Origin: Methylophaga sp002354555
GTDB lineage: Bacteria; Pseudomonadota; Gammaproteobacteria; Nitrosococcales; Methylophagaceae
DNA length: 64,000 bases
Reading direction: 5' to 3'
Assembly (NCBI GenBank): GCA_965215665.1
Contig: OZ244110.1
Span: forward strand, 1,426,001 to 1,490,000
The position numbers and the translations under genes were made by a program. Positions 53,254-62,370 of the stretch are shown here, piece after piece. The first letter of the stretch is position 1. The number at the start of each line of letters is the position of its first letter. The notes under the pieces were generated by a model that saw nothing but the letters and a program-made list of their open reading frames with translations, did not search any database and was not told where the DNA came from.

Positions 53254-53979
53254 ATGACCTATTGTGTAGCCATTACCTTAGATGCAGGATTAGTGCTGAC
53301 ATCCGATTCCCGAACCAATGCCGGAATCGATCAGGTGAGTACCTACAGTAAGATGACCCGGTTTGAGACCCATGCTGATCGATGTCTGGTATTAATGAGT
53401 GCAGGTAATCTGGCTACTACGCAATTTGTGGTTGAACAGATTCATCGCGATATTCGCGAAACTCAGGCGCGTAATTTAAATACCTTAAGTTATCTTTCCG
53501 ATACCGCCGATTACATTGGTGAAATCCTCAGTAGTCGAATCCGCCGTTATTCTGAAAATGAAGCATCTGGCTTTGCCCCGGAAGCCACGTTATTGCTGGC
53601 GGGTCAGATTCAGGGGGGGCCTCCGCAGGCATTTATGATTTATCCGCAGGGTAATCACATTACCAGTTCCAAAGAAACGCCTTATCTGCAGATTGGCGAG
53701 AGCAAATATGGCAAGCCGGTATTGGATCGTTTTATCCGTCCGGATACTTCTTTACTGGATGCAGCCACCTGTTCACTGATCTCAATGGATTCGACCATGC
53801 AGAGTAATGTCAGTGTCGGCCCACCCATTGAAGTGCTGATGTACAAAAAAGACAGTTACAATGTTAGCAATCACTACCGGTTTGGAGTAGAACATCCATA
53901 CCTTATTGAATTGAGGAAGGCGTGGGGTGATAAGCTTCGTCAGGCCTTTACCGAGATGCCCAGGTTCAGTGAGCAGTAA
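53254..53979 (+). CDS. Anbu-type proteasome-like peptidase (NTN hydrolase)
   Basis: 241 residues from ATG 53254 (MTYCVAITLDAGLVLTSDSR); an in-frame ATG 13 codons upstream is rejected because removal of one Met here exposes Thr1. Counting that Thr as 1, Asp17 and Lys32 fall at the catalytic positions of proteasome beta subunits and HslV. Anbu proteins form ring-like self-compartmentalised assemblies. Related loci carry circularly permuted ATP-grasp, alpha-E and transglutaminase-like genes; the first two are present just downstream on the opposite strand. The gap to the end of the convergent metallopeptidase gene is 18 bases. Confidence 0.92.
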   Translation: MTYCVAITLDAGLVLTSDSRTNAGIDQVSTYSKMTRFETHADRCLVLMSAGNLATTQFVVEQIHRDIRETQARNLNTLSYLSDTADYIGEILSSRIRRYSENEASGFAPEATLLLAGQIQGGPPQAFMIYPQGNHITSSKETPYLQIGESKYGKPVLDRFIRPDTSLLDAATCSLISMDSTMQSNVSVGPPIEVLMYKKDSYNVSNHYRFGVEHPYLIELRKAWGDKLRQAFTEMPRFSEQ

Positions 53980-53997
53980 AAAATCAGTCGTTAAAGG

Positions 53998-55014
53998 TTA
54001 AATTTCATGCATTAGATCATGGATAAATTGCAGCTTTTTCTGCACTGCGGTAGACACCACAAATGGATAGGCATCAGCATTGCCGATACTTCTGTTCAAC
54101 GCGTTCAACACCAACACCAGCTGCATCCATTCTGATAACCAGACATGAAATTCCCGATCCGTTTCGGGGGGACGAATAACCTCAAATTCCACCGCTGTTT
54201 CCAGTGTTTCATGCATCAACAGATAATGTGCCCAGGTTTCAGCCCAGTCTTCCAATGCATGAGCACTGGCGTAGGCTGAAATAAACTCCTGCTGAAAATC
54301 TTCAGGAGGTCCAGCCTCGTAATAAGCTGCCAAAGCATGAGGATAATCAATAGTGTCATCACCGAATAATGCTTTAAACGCATCATAAATCGGCTGGTTT
54401 TTTATCAGTTTTTCCCAGTAGAAATGCCCGATTTCATGACGGAAATGACCTAATAACGTGCGATAAGGCTCATTCATGGCCTCCCGGGTTGCTTCACGAT
54501 AGCTGTTATCAGCTTCTGAAGCATTTAACGTGATGATACCTGCCGCATGACCACTGAAAACCTGCTCATGACCGTCAATCGGATTACTTATCTGGTCTTC
54601 CAGAAAATGAAACTGCAGTTGCTGTGTATCAGTGGATGGCCATTGATCTATTGGTAAACCCAACCGGAGCAAGCCATACAGCATTCTCCTTTTAGCCGCT
54701 TCCAGTACCGACCAGCGTTTAACGTTATACGGGTAGTTCTGATTAGGTATGACACGGGTTAACCGACAGGATAAGCATTGCGTAAAGTTATCATCCGCCT
54801 GCAGCAACCAGTTGCACTGCATCAAATGTTGATGATGTACACAGCGTTTATAACGTTTGTCCGGATTTTCCACCGAACGGAACTGGCCTTTGTAAGGCTC
54901 GATACTGAGGATACTTTGCTGTTCGGTATCAAATCCTAAAATGCTGTTACAGCTGTTGCAGTAGGTATTATCAAAAAAAACTTCTTGCCCGCAATGACAA
55001 TAAAAACGTTTCAT
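53998..55014 (-). CDS. Zinc-ribbon putative zinc metallopeptidase
   Basis: 338 residues. The N-terminus is a zinc-ribbon-like region: CHCGQEVFFDNTYCNSCNS, with further Cys/His in CVHHQHLMQCNW and CLSCRL. The central domain carries HFRHEIGHFYWEKLI, an HExxH zinc-protease motif, with a downstream Glu/Asp-rich segment (YASAHALEDWAETWAHYLLM) that could supply the third ligand. This matches the family annotated as zinc-binding metallopeptidase with zinc-ribbon. Last gene of a three-gene operon; its ATG overlaps the alpha-E stop by 4 bases. Confidence 0.87.
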   Translation of the reverse strand: MKRFYCHCGQEVFFDNTYCNSCNSILGFDTEQQSILSIEPYKGQFRSVENPDKRYKRCVHHQHLMQCNWLLQADDNFTQCLSCRLTRVIPNQNYPYNVKRWSVLEAAKRRMLYGLLRLGLPIDQWPSTDTQQLQFHFLEDQISNPIDGHEQVFSGHAAGIITLNASEADNSYREATREAMNEPYRTLLGHFRHEIGHFYWEKLIKNQPIYDAFKALFGDDTIDYPHALAAYYEAGPPEDFQQEFISAYASAHALEDWAETWAHYLLMHETLETAVEFEVIRPPETDREFHVWLSEWMQLVLVLNALNRSIGNADAYPFVVSTAVQKKLQFIHDLMHEI

Positions 55015-55952
55015 GCGACAGATCTATCGGGATGGAACCATTTTTGACTTATCTGAGAACTCAATTCAGCAAGTTTTGCCTGTAATTCATCCATCCGGGT
55101 ATAAATCATCTCGGCTGGAAGCTCTTTCAGGTTTTCATTAAACATTTCAGACATAATTTTTTGATGATGTTCCAAAGTTGATGCTGCCTGTGGCAATGGC
55201 CATAAATACCGTCCAATTGCTTTAAGCGAAAAGAATAAAGAACGTGGAAAAGCCTCATCTCGAATCAGAAAAGTTAATACGCCATCGGCGTTAACGGATG
55301 AACTGTAAGTCTGAGTGTACATCTGCTGGGCACTTAATGCGCGTAATAAATGTGTCCATAAAATCCCTTCTGCTGCACGCATTGATTCACTGCGGTTTTC
55401 AGCCATCAGTAATGAAGTCATTTCAAGGATGCGACTGGTCATATCGGCGCGTTCCAGATGCTTGGCCGTTTGCATAAAATGATAGGCATGGTTGCGGCTC
55501 ATATGATTAACCAATATGCCCCACACGGTCTGACAGCGTTCCATAATGGTCAATAGCAATTGCTGACGGCGTCGACGATTACTGATCGCGGCCATTTCAT
55601 TTTTAACCAATAGATACAGCTCATTTACCTGCTCCCAGGTTTCTTCCGGAAGGATGTCTAACGAGGTTCGGGCATTTTCCCGAACGGCGGATAATGAATT
55701 AAGTAACGATATCGGGTTATTGGGTTCCGCCAGCAAAAATTGCATCACATTATTTTCATTAATTTGTTCAAAGTTGGCGTGATAAAACATTTCAGCATCA
55801 AAAATAGTGACTAAGGTAAACCAGTCAATTTCGACGTCTCTGGGCAAATCCATCAGCAACCCGGTATGGACATTGATTAAACGGGCGGTATTTTCGACCC
55901 GCTCCAGATATCTGGCCAACCAATAAACCCGTTCAGCAACCCGCGACAACAT
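55011..55952 (-). CDS. Alpha-E domain protein
   Basis: 313 residues, almost wholly helical. It starts with the family hallmark MLSRVAERVYWLARYLERVE and continues NTARLINVHTGLL. Alpha-E proteins accompany circularly permuted ATP-grasp enzymes in proposed peptide-tag synthesis loci; their own activity is unknown. Start and stop overlap its neighbours (TGATG with the ATP-grasp gene, ATGA with the metallopeptidase gene), so the three are translationally coupled. Confidence 0.92.
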   Translation of the reverse strand: MLSRVAERVYWLARYLERVENTARLINVHTGLLMDLPRDVEIDWFTLVTIFDAEMFYHANFEQINENNVMQFLLAEPNNPISLLNSLSAVRENARTSLDILPEETWEQVNELYLLVKNEMAAISNRRRRQQLLLTIMERCQTVWGILVNHMSRNHAYHFMQTAKHLERADMTSRILEMTSLLMAENRSESMRAAEGILWTHLLRALSAQQMYTQTYSSSVNADGVLTFLIRDEAFPRSLFFSLKAIGRYLWPLPQAASTLEHHQKIMSEMFNENLKELPAEMIYTRMDELQAKLAELSSQISQKWFHPDRSVA

Positions 55953-57421
55953 CAGTTAAGCCCTCCAAAATGTGAGTCATCCACTATCCAGGTGTCTTTG
56001 CTGCCGCCACCCTGTGAAGAGTTGACGACTAACGAACCTTTGACAAGGGCAACACGTGTTAAGCCTCCGGGCGTGACATAGTTATTTTTACCGGACAGGA
56101 TAAATGGCCGTAAATCTACATGACGAGGCGCAATATGATCGCCGCAGCTGGTGGGTGATACCGACAATTTGAGGGTCGGTTGAGCAATATAGTTATTGGG
56201 ATCGGCAATTAATAGCTGGCGAAACTCTTCAATTTTCTCTTCACTGGAATGCGGCCCGACCAGCATGCCATAACCACCAGACTCATTAGCAGGTTTGACG
56301 ACAAGATCCGGCAAATTGTCGAGAACGTGCTGAAGTTGGTGCGGATCTCGACACATCCAGGTCGGTACGTTGGGCAATAAGGGTTCTTCGTTAAGGTAAT
56401 AGCGAATCATTGCCGGCACATAGGCATAGATCACTTTATCGTCAGCAACACCGCAGCCGGGCGCATTGGCAATAGCCACTTTCCCTTCACGCCAGGCTTG
56501 CATAATTCCGGGAATGCCAAGTGTGGAATCCTCTCGGAACACCAGCGGGTCAATAAAATCATCATCTATGCGTCGATAAATGACATCAACTCGTTCGAGG
56601 CCATGAATGGTTTTCATATAGACATAACCATCATTGCCAACGGTCAAATCGGCGCCTTCCAACAAGATCAACCCCGCTTGCTGAGCTAATGCGGCATGCT
56701 CAAAGTAAGCTGAGTTATAGATTCCCGGCGTTAGTAAAACCATTTTTGGATGGGATACGTCGTCCGGTGCCAGCGAAGCCAGCATTGCTGAAAGATGTGA
56801 TGGATAATCATTTACCGGGCTGATATGCAGTAATTTGAATAATTCCGGTAATACCCGTTTGGTGGTTTTGCGGTTTTCCAGCATATAGGCCACACCGGAT
56901 GGCACACGCAAATTGTCTTCCAAAACATACATCGTGCCGCTGTCATCACGCACTAAATCCGAACCGCAAATATGCGCCCAAATGCCATGCGCCGGTTGCA
57001 TGCCTTTGCATTGAGGTCGGTAACCTTTGGATTGCAAAACAACATCTTCCGGAATCAACCCATCTCGAATAATATTGCCATCGTTGTAAATATCATTGAT
57101 GAACATATTTAAGGCACGAATTCGTTGCACCAGCCCCTTTTCGGTGCAGTCCCATTCACCTTTGGGAATGATGCGGGGAATGATATCGAAGGGCCAGGCA
57201 CGATCAATATTACCGGCGTCGCTATACACCGTGAAGGTAATCCCCCGCTCAAGAATTTCGAGTTCAGAATCAACTATACGCTGCGCGAATGCCTCTTTAC
57301 GCATGGATTTCAGATAATCCAGCAGTTTATAACTGAAGTGTCTTGGCTGATGTTGGTCGTACATCAGCTCATCGTAGAACTCTCCGGGATCATAATCACG
57401 CCACAGCTGCATCATGCTCAT
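55952..57421 (-). CDS. Circularly permuted ATP-grasp family protein
   Basis: 489 residues. Features of the family: WPFDIIPRIIPKGEWDCTEK, FINDIYNDGNIIRDG, ICGSDLVRDDSGTMYVLEDN and the C-terminal VVKPANESGGYGMLVGP (ATP lysine), with RHVDLRPFILSG. The family was proposed from gene context to be peptide ligases adding residues to a peptide or protein. First gene of the operon with alpha-E and metallopeptidase. The upstream 158-base gap holds a 13-bp inverted repeat (57518-57549) but no other gene. Confidence 0.92.
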   Translation of the reverse strand: MSMMQLWRDYDPGEFYDELMYDQHQPRHFSYKLLDYLKSMRKEAFAQRIVDSELEILERGITFTVYSDAGNIDRAWPFDIIPRIIPKGEWDCTEKGLVQRIRALNMFINDIYNDGNIIRDGLIPEDVVLQSKGYRPQCKGMQPAHGIWAHICGSDLVRDDSGTMYVLEDNLRVPSGVAYMLENRKTTKRVLPELFKLLHISPVNDYPSHLSAMLASLAPDDVSHPKMVLLTPGIYNSAYFEHAALAQQAGLILLEGADLTVGNDGYVYMKTIHGLERVDVIYRRIDDDFIDPLVFREDSTLGIPGIMQAWREGKVAIANAPGCGVADDKVIYAYVPAMIRYYLNEEPLLPNVPTWMCRDPHQLQHVLDNLPDLVVKPANESGGYGMLVGPHSSEEKIEEFRQLLIADPNNYIAQPTLKLSVSPTSCGDHIAPRHVDLRPFILSGKNNYVTPGGLTRVALVKGSLVVNSSQGGGSKDTWIVDDSHFGGLN

Positions 57422-57517
57422 TTCCCTTCTTCAGATAGTCATGATAATGGGACTGCAATAGTTATGCCCTAAATCCTGGCCAAGCCCTAATGCATCCCAT
57501 CACATGATTTGTTTGTC

Positions 57518-57549
57518 TTTTATATCCACCAGCAGTGGTGGATATAAAA
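57518..57549. repeat. 13-bp perfect inverted repeat, solo end of the repeat family
   Basis: TTTTATATCCACC (57518-57530) and GGTGGATATAAAA (57537-57549) are separated by AGCAGT. No T run follows on the minus strand, so it is a poor terminator for the gene at 57580. On the minus strand it reads TATCCACCACTGCTGG preceded by GTTGATTTTTA. This closely parallels the left end of repeat copy B (GTTGAACTTTCATC then TCCACCACTGCTGG). Confidence 0.65.
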
Positions 57550-57579
57550 ATCAACAGACTCCAGCTTATTCATAGGTAA

Positions 57580-58074
57580 TTACTGCTGTAATAAGGCAGC
57601 CCAGCCTTTTTTCTGCATACAGCCTAATAATCCACGGGTAACCAGGCTCATATTCGCTTCAGGCGAGTGTTCTTCACCTAATTCAGCTGTACAGGCTTTA
57701 CTGTCATTCATTAATTTTTCCGGTCCAGCACCCGCACGCCACCAGGAATTAACCTGTAATTTTTCCATAGGATCCGCAGGTTTATCGTCAATTTCTGCCA
57801 TGGCATCATCCGCTATCGAAATGGTTTTGCTTTCACCTCGACTTAGCGGAATCAAGGGCTTATCTGCACTAACGACTAACCAGCCTTGCTGTTGCAAGCA
57901 TTGATCAATTTCTTTTTCAGAACGGAACTCTGTCTCACAGCGATCTTTTTCACTTTGAAAATCTGTCGCAGTCGCGCCCCGTTTATAACTGAATTCTCCC
58001 CCACAACCCGAAATGACTAACACGCTACTGAACAAAATCAGCGAACCGATTACCTGAATGCTTTGGGGTTTCAT
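57580..58074 (-). CDS. Lipoprotein with two Cys-x5-Trp motifs, function unknown
   Basis: 164 residues. The signal peptide ends in lipobox ISGC (about residue 24). The mature protein carries paired cysteines: CETEF...CLQQQGW in the first half and CTAEL...CMQKKGW at the end. The repeated C-(x)n-C-x3-(Q/K)GW pattern suggests two related small domains, each with a possible disulfide. Not recognised further. Divergent from the fmd amide operon, which starts 198 bases away. A Pro/Asp-rich linker separates the two halves. Confidence 0.75.
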   Translation of the reverse strand: MKPQSIQVIGSLILFSSVLVISGCGGEFSYKRGATATDFQSEKDRCETEFRSEKEIDQCLQQQGWLVVSADKPLIPLSRGESKTISIADDAMAEIDDKPADPMEKLQVNSWWRAGAGPEKLMNDSKACTAELGEEHSPEANMSLVTRGLLGCMQKKGWAALLQQ

Positions 58075-58169
58075 TTTTCCTCCTTAACAACCTGTTATTT
58101 GAAAGCGTGTTCTCAGAGTAACTGAAACCCTGCGTAACCCATGTACGCAATTTGACGTATTTAAGCACC

Positions 58170-58194
58170 AGAGCCGGCTGACTAGTATGGCTCT
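58170..58194 (+). promoter_or_regulatory. Inverted repeat in the fmd upstream region
   Basis: AGAGCC (58170-58175) and GGCTCT (58189-58194) are separated by 13 bases, within the 197-base divergent region before fmdC. It could be an operator for the amide-responsive control known in Methylophilus. No clear -35/-10 pair was found beside it, so support is weak. Confidence 0.35.
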
Positions 58195-58271
58195 CGAAAT
58201 GAATGGTTGATGAGCACCGAGGCGAATTCAACAAAACGCTTAATTCTGGTGAGATTTTCGGGAGAAGAAAA

Positions 58272-59390
58272 ATGAAAAAACTGAACAAAGTTGCATATCT
58301 GGTCGCCTTGGCCACAACCACTACTCTGGCCCCAGTGGCGACTACTCATGCTGCTGGCACGATTACTTTTGGTGAAGATCAGTATGTCAGTGTTGGTTTT
58401 GGTTTGCGTGGCAGCTATAGCAATCTTGAAGATGCCGCAAATGATGGCGGCAATACTAATGATTTTGAGCTGGACAGTGCACGTTTGTATGTTTCGGGTT
58501 CATTAAATAAATACATCAAAGGGATGTTCAACTCTGAAAAATCAGGTGGAAATGATTCTTTCCAGATTATTGATGCGGCCGGTATTTTCCAATTTACCCC
58601 AGATATGGCGATTTGGGCAGGTCGTTTCCTGTCACCAAGCAGTCGGGCAAATATGGCAGGCCCTTACTACACATCAGGTGATGGTTATTGGGCAAATATT
58701 ACTGCACGTTACGGCTGGAATGGCGGCACTATCGGTCGTGATGATGGTGTAGCTCTGGTCGCCACTGCATTTGACCAACGCCTGGCTTATTCTTTCGGCG
58801 CTTTTGAAGCTGACAAGATTTTTGAATTCAGTGGTGTTGGAGACGTTACCAATAATGCCAATCAAGATGATGACCTCATGTATGCCGGGCGCTTGCAATA
58901 CAGCTTCTGGGATAAAGAGCCTGGATACTACGGCACAGGTAACTATCTAGGCACCAAAGATATATTCACTATTGGTTTAGCAGGCCGTCATAAAGGCGAT
59001 GGTTCAGCTTCAGCAACTGAAGTAGGTGATTACTCACAGTGGACAGTTGATTTGCTCATTGAGAAGAAACTGGCAGCAGGTGCTGTATCGCTGGAAGCCG
59101 CCTATTTCGATTATGACACTGATGATGTCTTCCTATCAGAGCAGGGCGATGCTTATTACGTAAGTACTGGTTACATCTTTAACCAAAAAGTTGGCTGGGG
59201 CCAATTTATGCCATTCGTTCGCTACCAAAGTTTTGATTCTGATGCTGGTGAAACCGAGCGTACAGATTTTGGTGTGAACTACTTCATTGATGGCTATAAC
59301 GCATCTGTTACCGCAGTTTATCGTGATCTGGAAAGGGATGGCTTAGCTGATCAAGATCAATTCGTCGTTTCAATGCAGCTGCAATTTTAA
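58272..59390 (+). CDS. fmdC: Outer-membrane porin of the amide operon (FmdC-like)
   Basis: 372 residues from ATG 58272, with GGGAGAAG upstream; a longer in-frame start would break the signal peptide. Signal peptide: KVAYLVALATTTTLAPVATT, cut after THA. The mature part is a beta-barrel of alternating polar/hydrophobic strands ending in FVVSMQLQF, with the C-terminal Phe typical of outer-membrane proteins. In Methylophilus methylotrophus FmdC is the amide- and urea-inducible porin preceding FmdA. The gene order here (porin, formamidase, FmdB, binding protein, permeases) is the same, which supports the assignment. Confidence 0.85.
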   Translation: MKKLNKVAYLVALATTTTLAPVATTHAAGTITFGEDQYVSVGFGLRGSYSNLEDAANDGGNTNDFELDSARLYVSGSLNKYIKGMFNSEKSGGNDSFQIIDAAGIFQFTPDMAIWAGRFLSPSSRANMAGPYYTSGDGYWANITARYGWNGGTIGRDDGVALVATAFDQRLAYSFGAFEADKIFEFSGVGDVTNNANQDDDLMYAGRLQYSFWDKEPGYYGTGNYLGTKDIFTIGLAGRHKGDGSASATEVGDYSQWTVDLLIEKKLAAGAVSLEAAYFDYDTDDVFLSEQGDAYYVSTGYIFNQKVGWGQFMPFVRYQSFDSDAGETERTDFGVNYFIDGYNASVTAVYRDLERDGLADQDQFVVSMQLQF

Positions 59391-59436
59391 TCCAAATATT
59401 ACCTAGAAAAACGTTTCTTCAACGTAGGAGATACCG

Positions 59437-60660
59437 ATGAAAACATTAGTAAAACTTGATTTAGATAAAAAGCCCTGGGAACAGGACGGTCAAATCCATA
59501 ATCGCTGGCATCCTGATATTCCGATGATTGCCATGGTCAAACCGGGCGATGAATTCCGTGTGGAATGTATGGATTGGACTGGTGGCCAGATCGGTAACAA
59601 CGACAGTGCCAATGACATTCGTGATGTGGACTTGTTACAAGTCCATTATCTCAGTGGCCCGATTGGGGTGGAAGGTGCAGAGCCTGGTGATTTGATGGTG
59701 GTCGACATCTTAGATGTCGGTACTTTTGAAGATTCACAATGGGGTTTTAACGCCTTCTTTTCAAAAGAAAATGGCGGTGGGTTTTTAACCGATCATTACC
59801 CTGAAGCACGTAAATCCATCTGGGATTTTAGCGGTATTTACACCACTTCACGTCATGTGCCGAACGTTAAATTCGCAGGCATTATGCACCCCGGTTTGAT
59901 TGGTTGTTTGCCATCGAAAGAGATGTTGGCCGAATGGAACAAACGTGAAGCAGAATTGATTGCAACCGAACCGGATCGGGTTCCACCTTTAGCACTGCCA
60001 CCAAATGAACAGGCTGCAGTAATGGGGCGTTTAAAAGGTGATGAAGCATCTAAAGCAGCAAAAGAAGGTGCCCGTACCGTTCCCCCACGTGAGCATGGCG
60101 GTAACTGCGATATCAAGGATTTGACCAAAGGTTCAAAAATCTACTTCCCGGTTTATGTGAAAGATGGTGGCTTGTCCATGGGCGACCTTCACTTTTCACA
60201 AGGTGATGGCGAAATCACTTTCTGTGGTGCTATCGAAATGGCCGGTTATCTGGATATCAAGGTTAGCCTGATTAAAGACGGTGTGAAGAAATACGGCATT
60301 AAAAACCCACTGTTCAAAAACAGTCCTTTAACACCGACTTACAGTGACTTCCTGATGTTTGAAGGGATTTCAGTTGATGAGCAAGGTAAACAGCATTATC
60401 TGGATGTACATGTTGCTTATCGTCAAGCCTGCCTGAATGCCATCGAATATTTGAAGAAATTCGGTTACACAGGTGAGCAAGCACTATCGATTCTAGGTAC
60501 CGCCCCGGTTCAGGGTCATATTAGCGGCGTAGTGGATATTCCGAATGCCTGTGCCACGTTGTGGATTCCGACCGAAATCTTTGATTTCAACATCAACCCG
60601 ACGGCAGATGGCCCATCACAATTTGTCACCCAGGGCTTTGACTTAAGTTCGACTTCTTAA
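59437..60660 (+). CDS. fmdA: Formamidase (acetamidase/formamidase family)
   Basis: 407 residues, the usual length of FmdA. It shows family segments KKPWEQDGQIHNRWHPDIP, GGQIGNNDSANDIRDVD, KFAGIMHPGLIGCLPS, PPREHGGNCDIKDLTKGS and VAYRQACLNAIEYLKKFG. It hydrolyses formamide and short-chain amides to ammonia plus formate or acid in the cytoplasm, giving nitrogen and, with formate, energy. Start 46 bases after the porin, RBS AGGAG. It belongs to the metal-dependent acetamidase/formamidase family, not to nitrilase-type amidases. Confidence 0.96.
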   Translation: MKTLVKLDLDKKPWEQDGQIHNRWHPDIPMIAMVKPGDEFRVECMDWTGGQIGNNDSANDIRDVDLLQVHYLSGPIGVEGAEPGDLMVVDILDVGTFEDSQWGFNAFFSKENGGGFLTDHYPEARKSIWDFSGIYTTSRHVPNVKFAGIMHPGLIGCLPSKEMLAEWNKREAELIATEPDRVPPLALPPNEQAAVMGRLKGDEASKAAKEGARTVPPREHGGNCDIKDLTKGSKIYFPVYVKDGGLSMGDLHFSQGDGEITFCGAIEMAGYLDIKVSLIKDGVKKYGIKNPLFKNSPLTPTYSDFLMFEGISVDEQGKQHYLDVHVAYRQACLNAIEYLKKFGYTGEQALSILGTAPVQGHISGVVDIPNACATLWIPTEIFDFNINPTADGPSQFVTQGFDLSSTS

Positions 60661-60676
60661 GACGGGACATCACGTT

Positions 60677-61033
60677 ATGCCGATATATGACTACCGATGT
60701 GAGCATTGTGGCGATTTCAGCGCGCTTCGCAAAATGAGTGAAGCCGACGAATCGGTGGAATGTGTTGAATGTGGCGAGACGGCGGTACGAGTTATCAGCG
60801 CACCCTATCTTGCCCTGATGGACCGTAACACGCGAGTTGCAAACGAGCGCAATGAAAAGTCAGCTCATGAACCAAAACAAGTGCGACGTTCCAGCTGCGG
60901 TTGTTCAGGAACCCACACGTGTAAAACCGATACCACTGATAAAGCCAAAAAAGCAGCTCAGGCCAAAAGTAACCCCAACGGCCTGATGATGCAGACCAAG
61001 AAAACCGCAAGACCCTGGATGCTCGGACATTGA
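60677..61033 (+). CDS. fmdB: FmdB zinc-ribbon protein
   Basis: 118 residues. The N-terminal zinc ribbon has MPIYDYRCEHCGDFSALRKM and, later, CVECG, the CxxC...CxxC pair of the FmdB/CxxC_CxxC_SSSS family. The tail is basic with a second cysteine set CGCSGTHTC. In Methylophilus FmdB is a putative regulator of the amide operon. Located 17 bases after fmdA. Confidence 0.9.
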   Translation: MPIYDYRCEHCGDFSALRKMSEADESVECVECGETAVRVISAPYLALMDRNTRVANERNEKSAHEPKQVRRSSCGCSGTHTCKTDTTDKAKKAAQAKSNPNGLMMQTKKTARPWMLGH

Positions 61034-61096
61034 GCTCCAAGAAAAACCGTTCGGAACAACGCTGTTCACTCTAAATTTGCTAACAGGAGATACACG

Positions 61097-62347
61097 ATGA
61101 GTTACTTCAGTCGACGAAAATTTTTAGGTAAAACCGGAGCACTGTTAAGTGCAATGGTGGCTGCTGGATTTATTACCAGTAGTGCGATGGCAGCGGATTA
61201 TCCGACTGCTGAAGTCAATACTACCGGACTTGCAGTGACAGATGACACTGTAACCGTAGGGATCTTGCATTCATTAACCGGCACCATGGCGATCAGTGAA
61301 ACCGGTGCCCAGGAAGCCGAAAAGCTTGCCATCAAACAGATCAATGAAAGTGGCGGTATCCTCGGCCGCCAGATTGAGATCATTCAGGAAGATGGTGCCA
61401 GCGACTGGCCCACATTTGCTGAGAAATCCAGAAAGTTACTGGTGAATGATAATGTAGCGGCAGTTTTCGGTTGCTGGACATCGGCGTCACGTAAAGCCGC
61501 TTTGCCAGTTTTTGAGAAAGAAAACGGTTTGTTGTATTACCCGACTTTCTATGAAGGACTGGAACAATCCAAAAACGTTATCTACACCGGTCAAGAGGCC
61601 ACTCAACAGATCCTTGCCGGTCTGGACTGGGTTGCTGAAGAAAAAGATGCCAAAACCTTTTATCTGATTGGTTCTGACTACATCTGGCCACGTACTTCAA
61701 TGAAGATCGCTCGTATCCATATCGAAAAAGTACTGGGCGGTAAAGTGGTGGGTGAAGAGTACAAACCATTAGGTGATACCCAGTTTGGTTCAGTTATCAA
61801 CAAAATCCGTCTGAAAAAACCTGACGTTATCTTCGCCGCAGTTGTGGGCGGCAGTAACGTTGCCTGGTTCAAACAGCTGAACGCTGCCGGTATCACAGCA
61901 GATAAACAAACGCTGTTGACCCTGTCTGTGACTGAAGATGAAGTTTTGGGTATCGGTGGTGAAAACCTGGAAGGCTTCTACTCGGTTATGAAGTATTTCC
62001 AAAGCCAGGACAATCCGAACAACGTTGCATTTGTAGAAGCATTTAAAGAAATGCATGGCGAAGACAGCGTTATCGGTGATGTGACTCAGGCCGCTTACCT
62101 TGGCCCATGGTTGTGGAAAGCAGCAGTCGAGAAAGCTGGAAGTTTTGATGTGGATAAAGTTGTTGCCGCATCTGAAGAAGGTGATATCGAGCTGACTACA
62201 GCGCCTGAAGGTTACGTCAAACTGCATCCTAATCATCACTTATGGAGCAAAACCCGTATTGGTAAATGGAACAAAGACGGTCAGGCAGAAGTGGTTTATA
62301 CCTCTGATCTGATTGAGCCAAACCCATTCCCAGAAGGTTACCAATAG
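61097..62347 (+). CDS. fmdD: Amide/urea ABC transporter substrate-binding protein (FmdD/UrtA-like)
   Basis: 416 residues. A twin-arginine-like signal SRRKFLGKTGALLSAMVAAG is followed by a type I periplasmic binding fold of the Leu/Ile/Val/urea class: VGILHSLTGTMAISETGAQE, IIQEDGASDWPTFAEK, the GCWTSASRK ligand loop and LNAAGITADKQTLLTLS. It captures short-chain amides or urea in the periplasm. It is close to UrtA, and without biochemistry urea versus formamide/acetamide cannot be separated. RBS AGGAG. A strong hairpin follows. Confidence 0.92.
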   Translation: MSYFSRRKFLGKTGALLSAMVAAGFITSSAMAADYPTAEVNTTGLAVTDDTVTVGILHSLTGTMAISETGAQEAEKLAIKQINESGGILGRQIEIIQEDGASDWPTFAEKSRKLLVNDNVAAVFGCWTSASRKAALPVFEKENGLLYYPTFYEGLEQSKNVIYTGQEATQQILAGLDWVAEEKDAKTFYLIGSDYIWPRTSMKIARIHIEKVLGGKVVGEEYKPLGDTQFGSVINKIRLKKPDVIFAAVVGGSNVAWFKQLNAAGITADKQTLLTLSVTEDEVLGIGGENLEGFYSVMKYFQSQDNPNNVAFVEAFKEMHGEDSVIGDVTQAAYLGPWLWKAAVEKAGSFDVDKVVAASEEGDIELTTAPEGYVKLHPNHHLWSKTRIGKWNKDGQAEVVYTSDLIEPNPFPEGYQ

Positions 62348-62370
62348 ATCGAAATAGAACGTTCGCAAAA

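Noticed and set aside
57518..57549. Inverted repeat considered as terminator of the lipoprotein gene
   Set aside because: No T run on the minus strand after the stem; it is better explained as a repeat-family end module.
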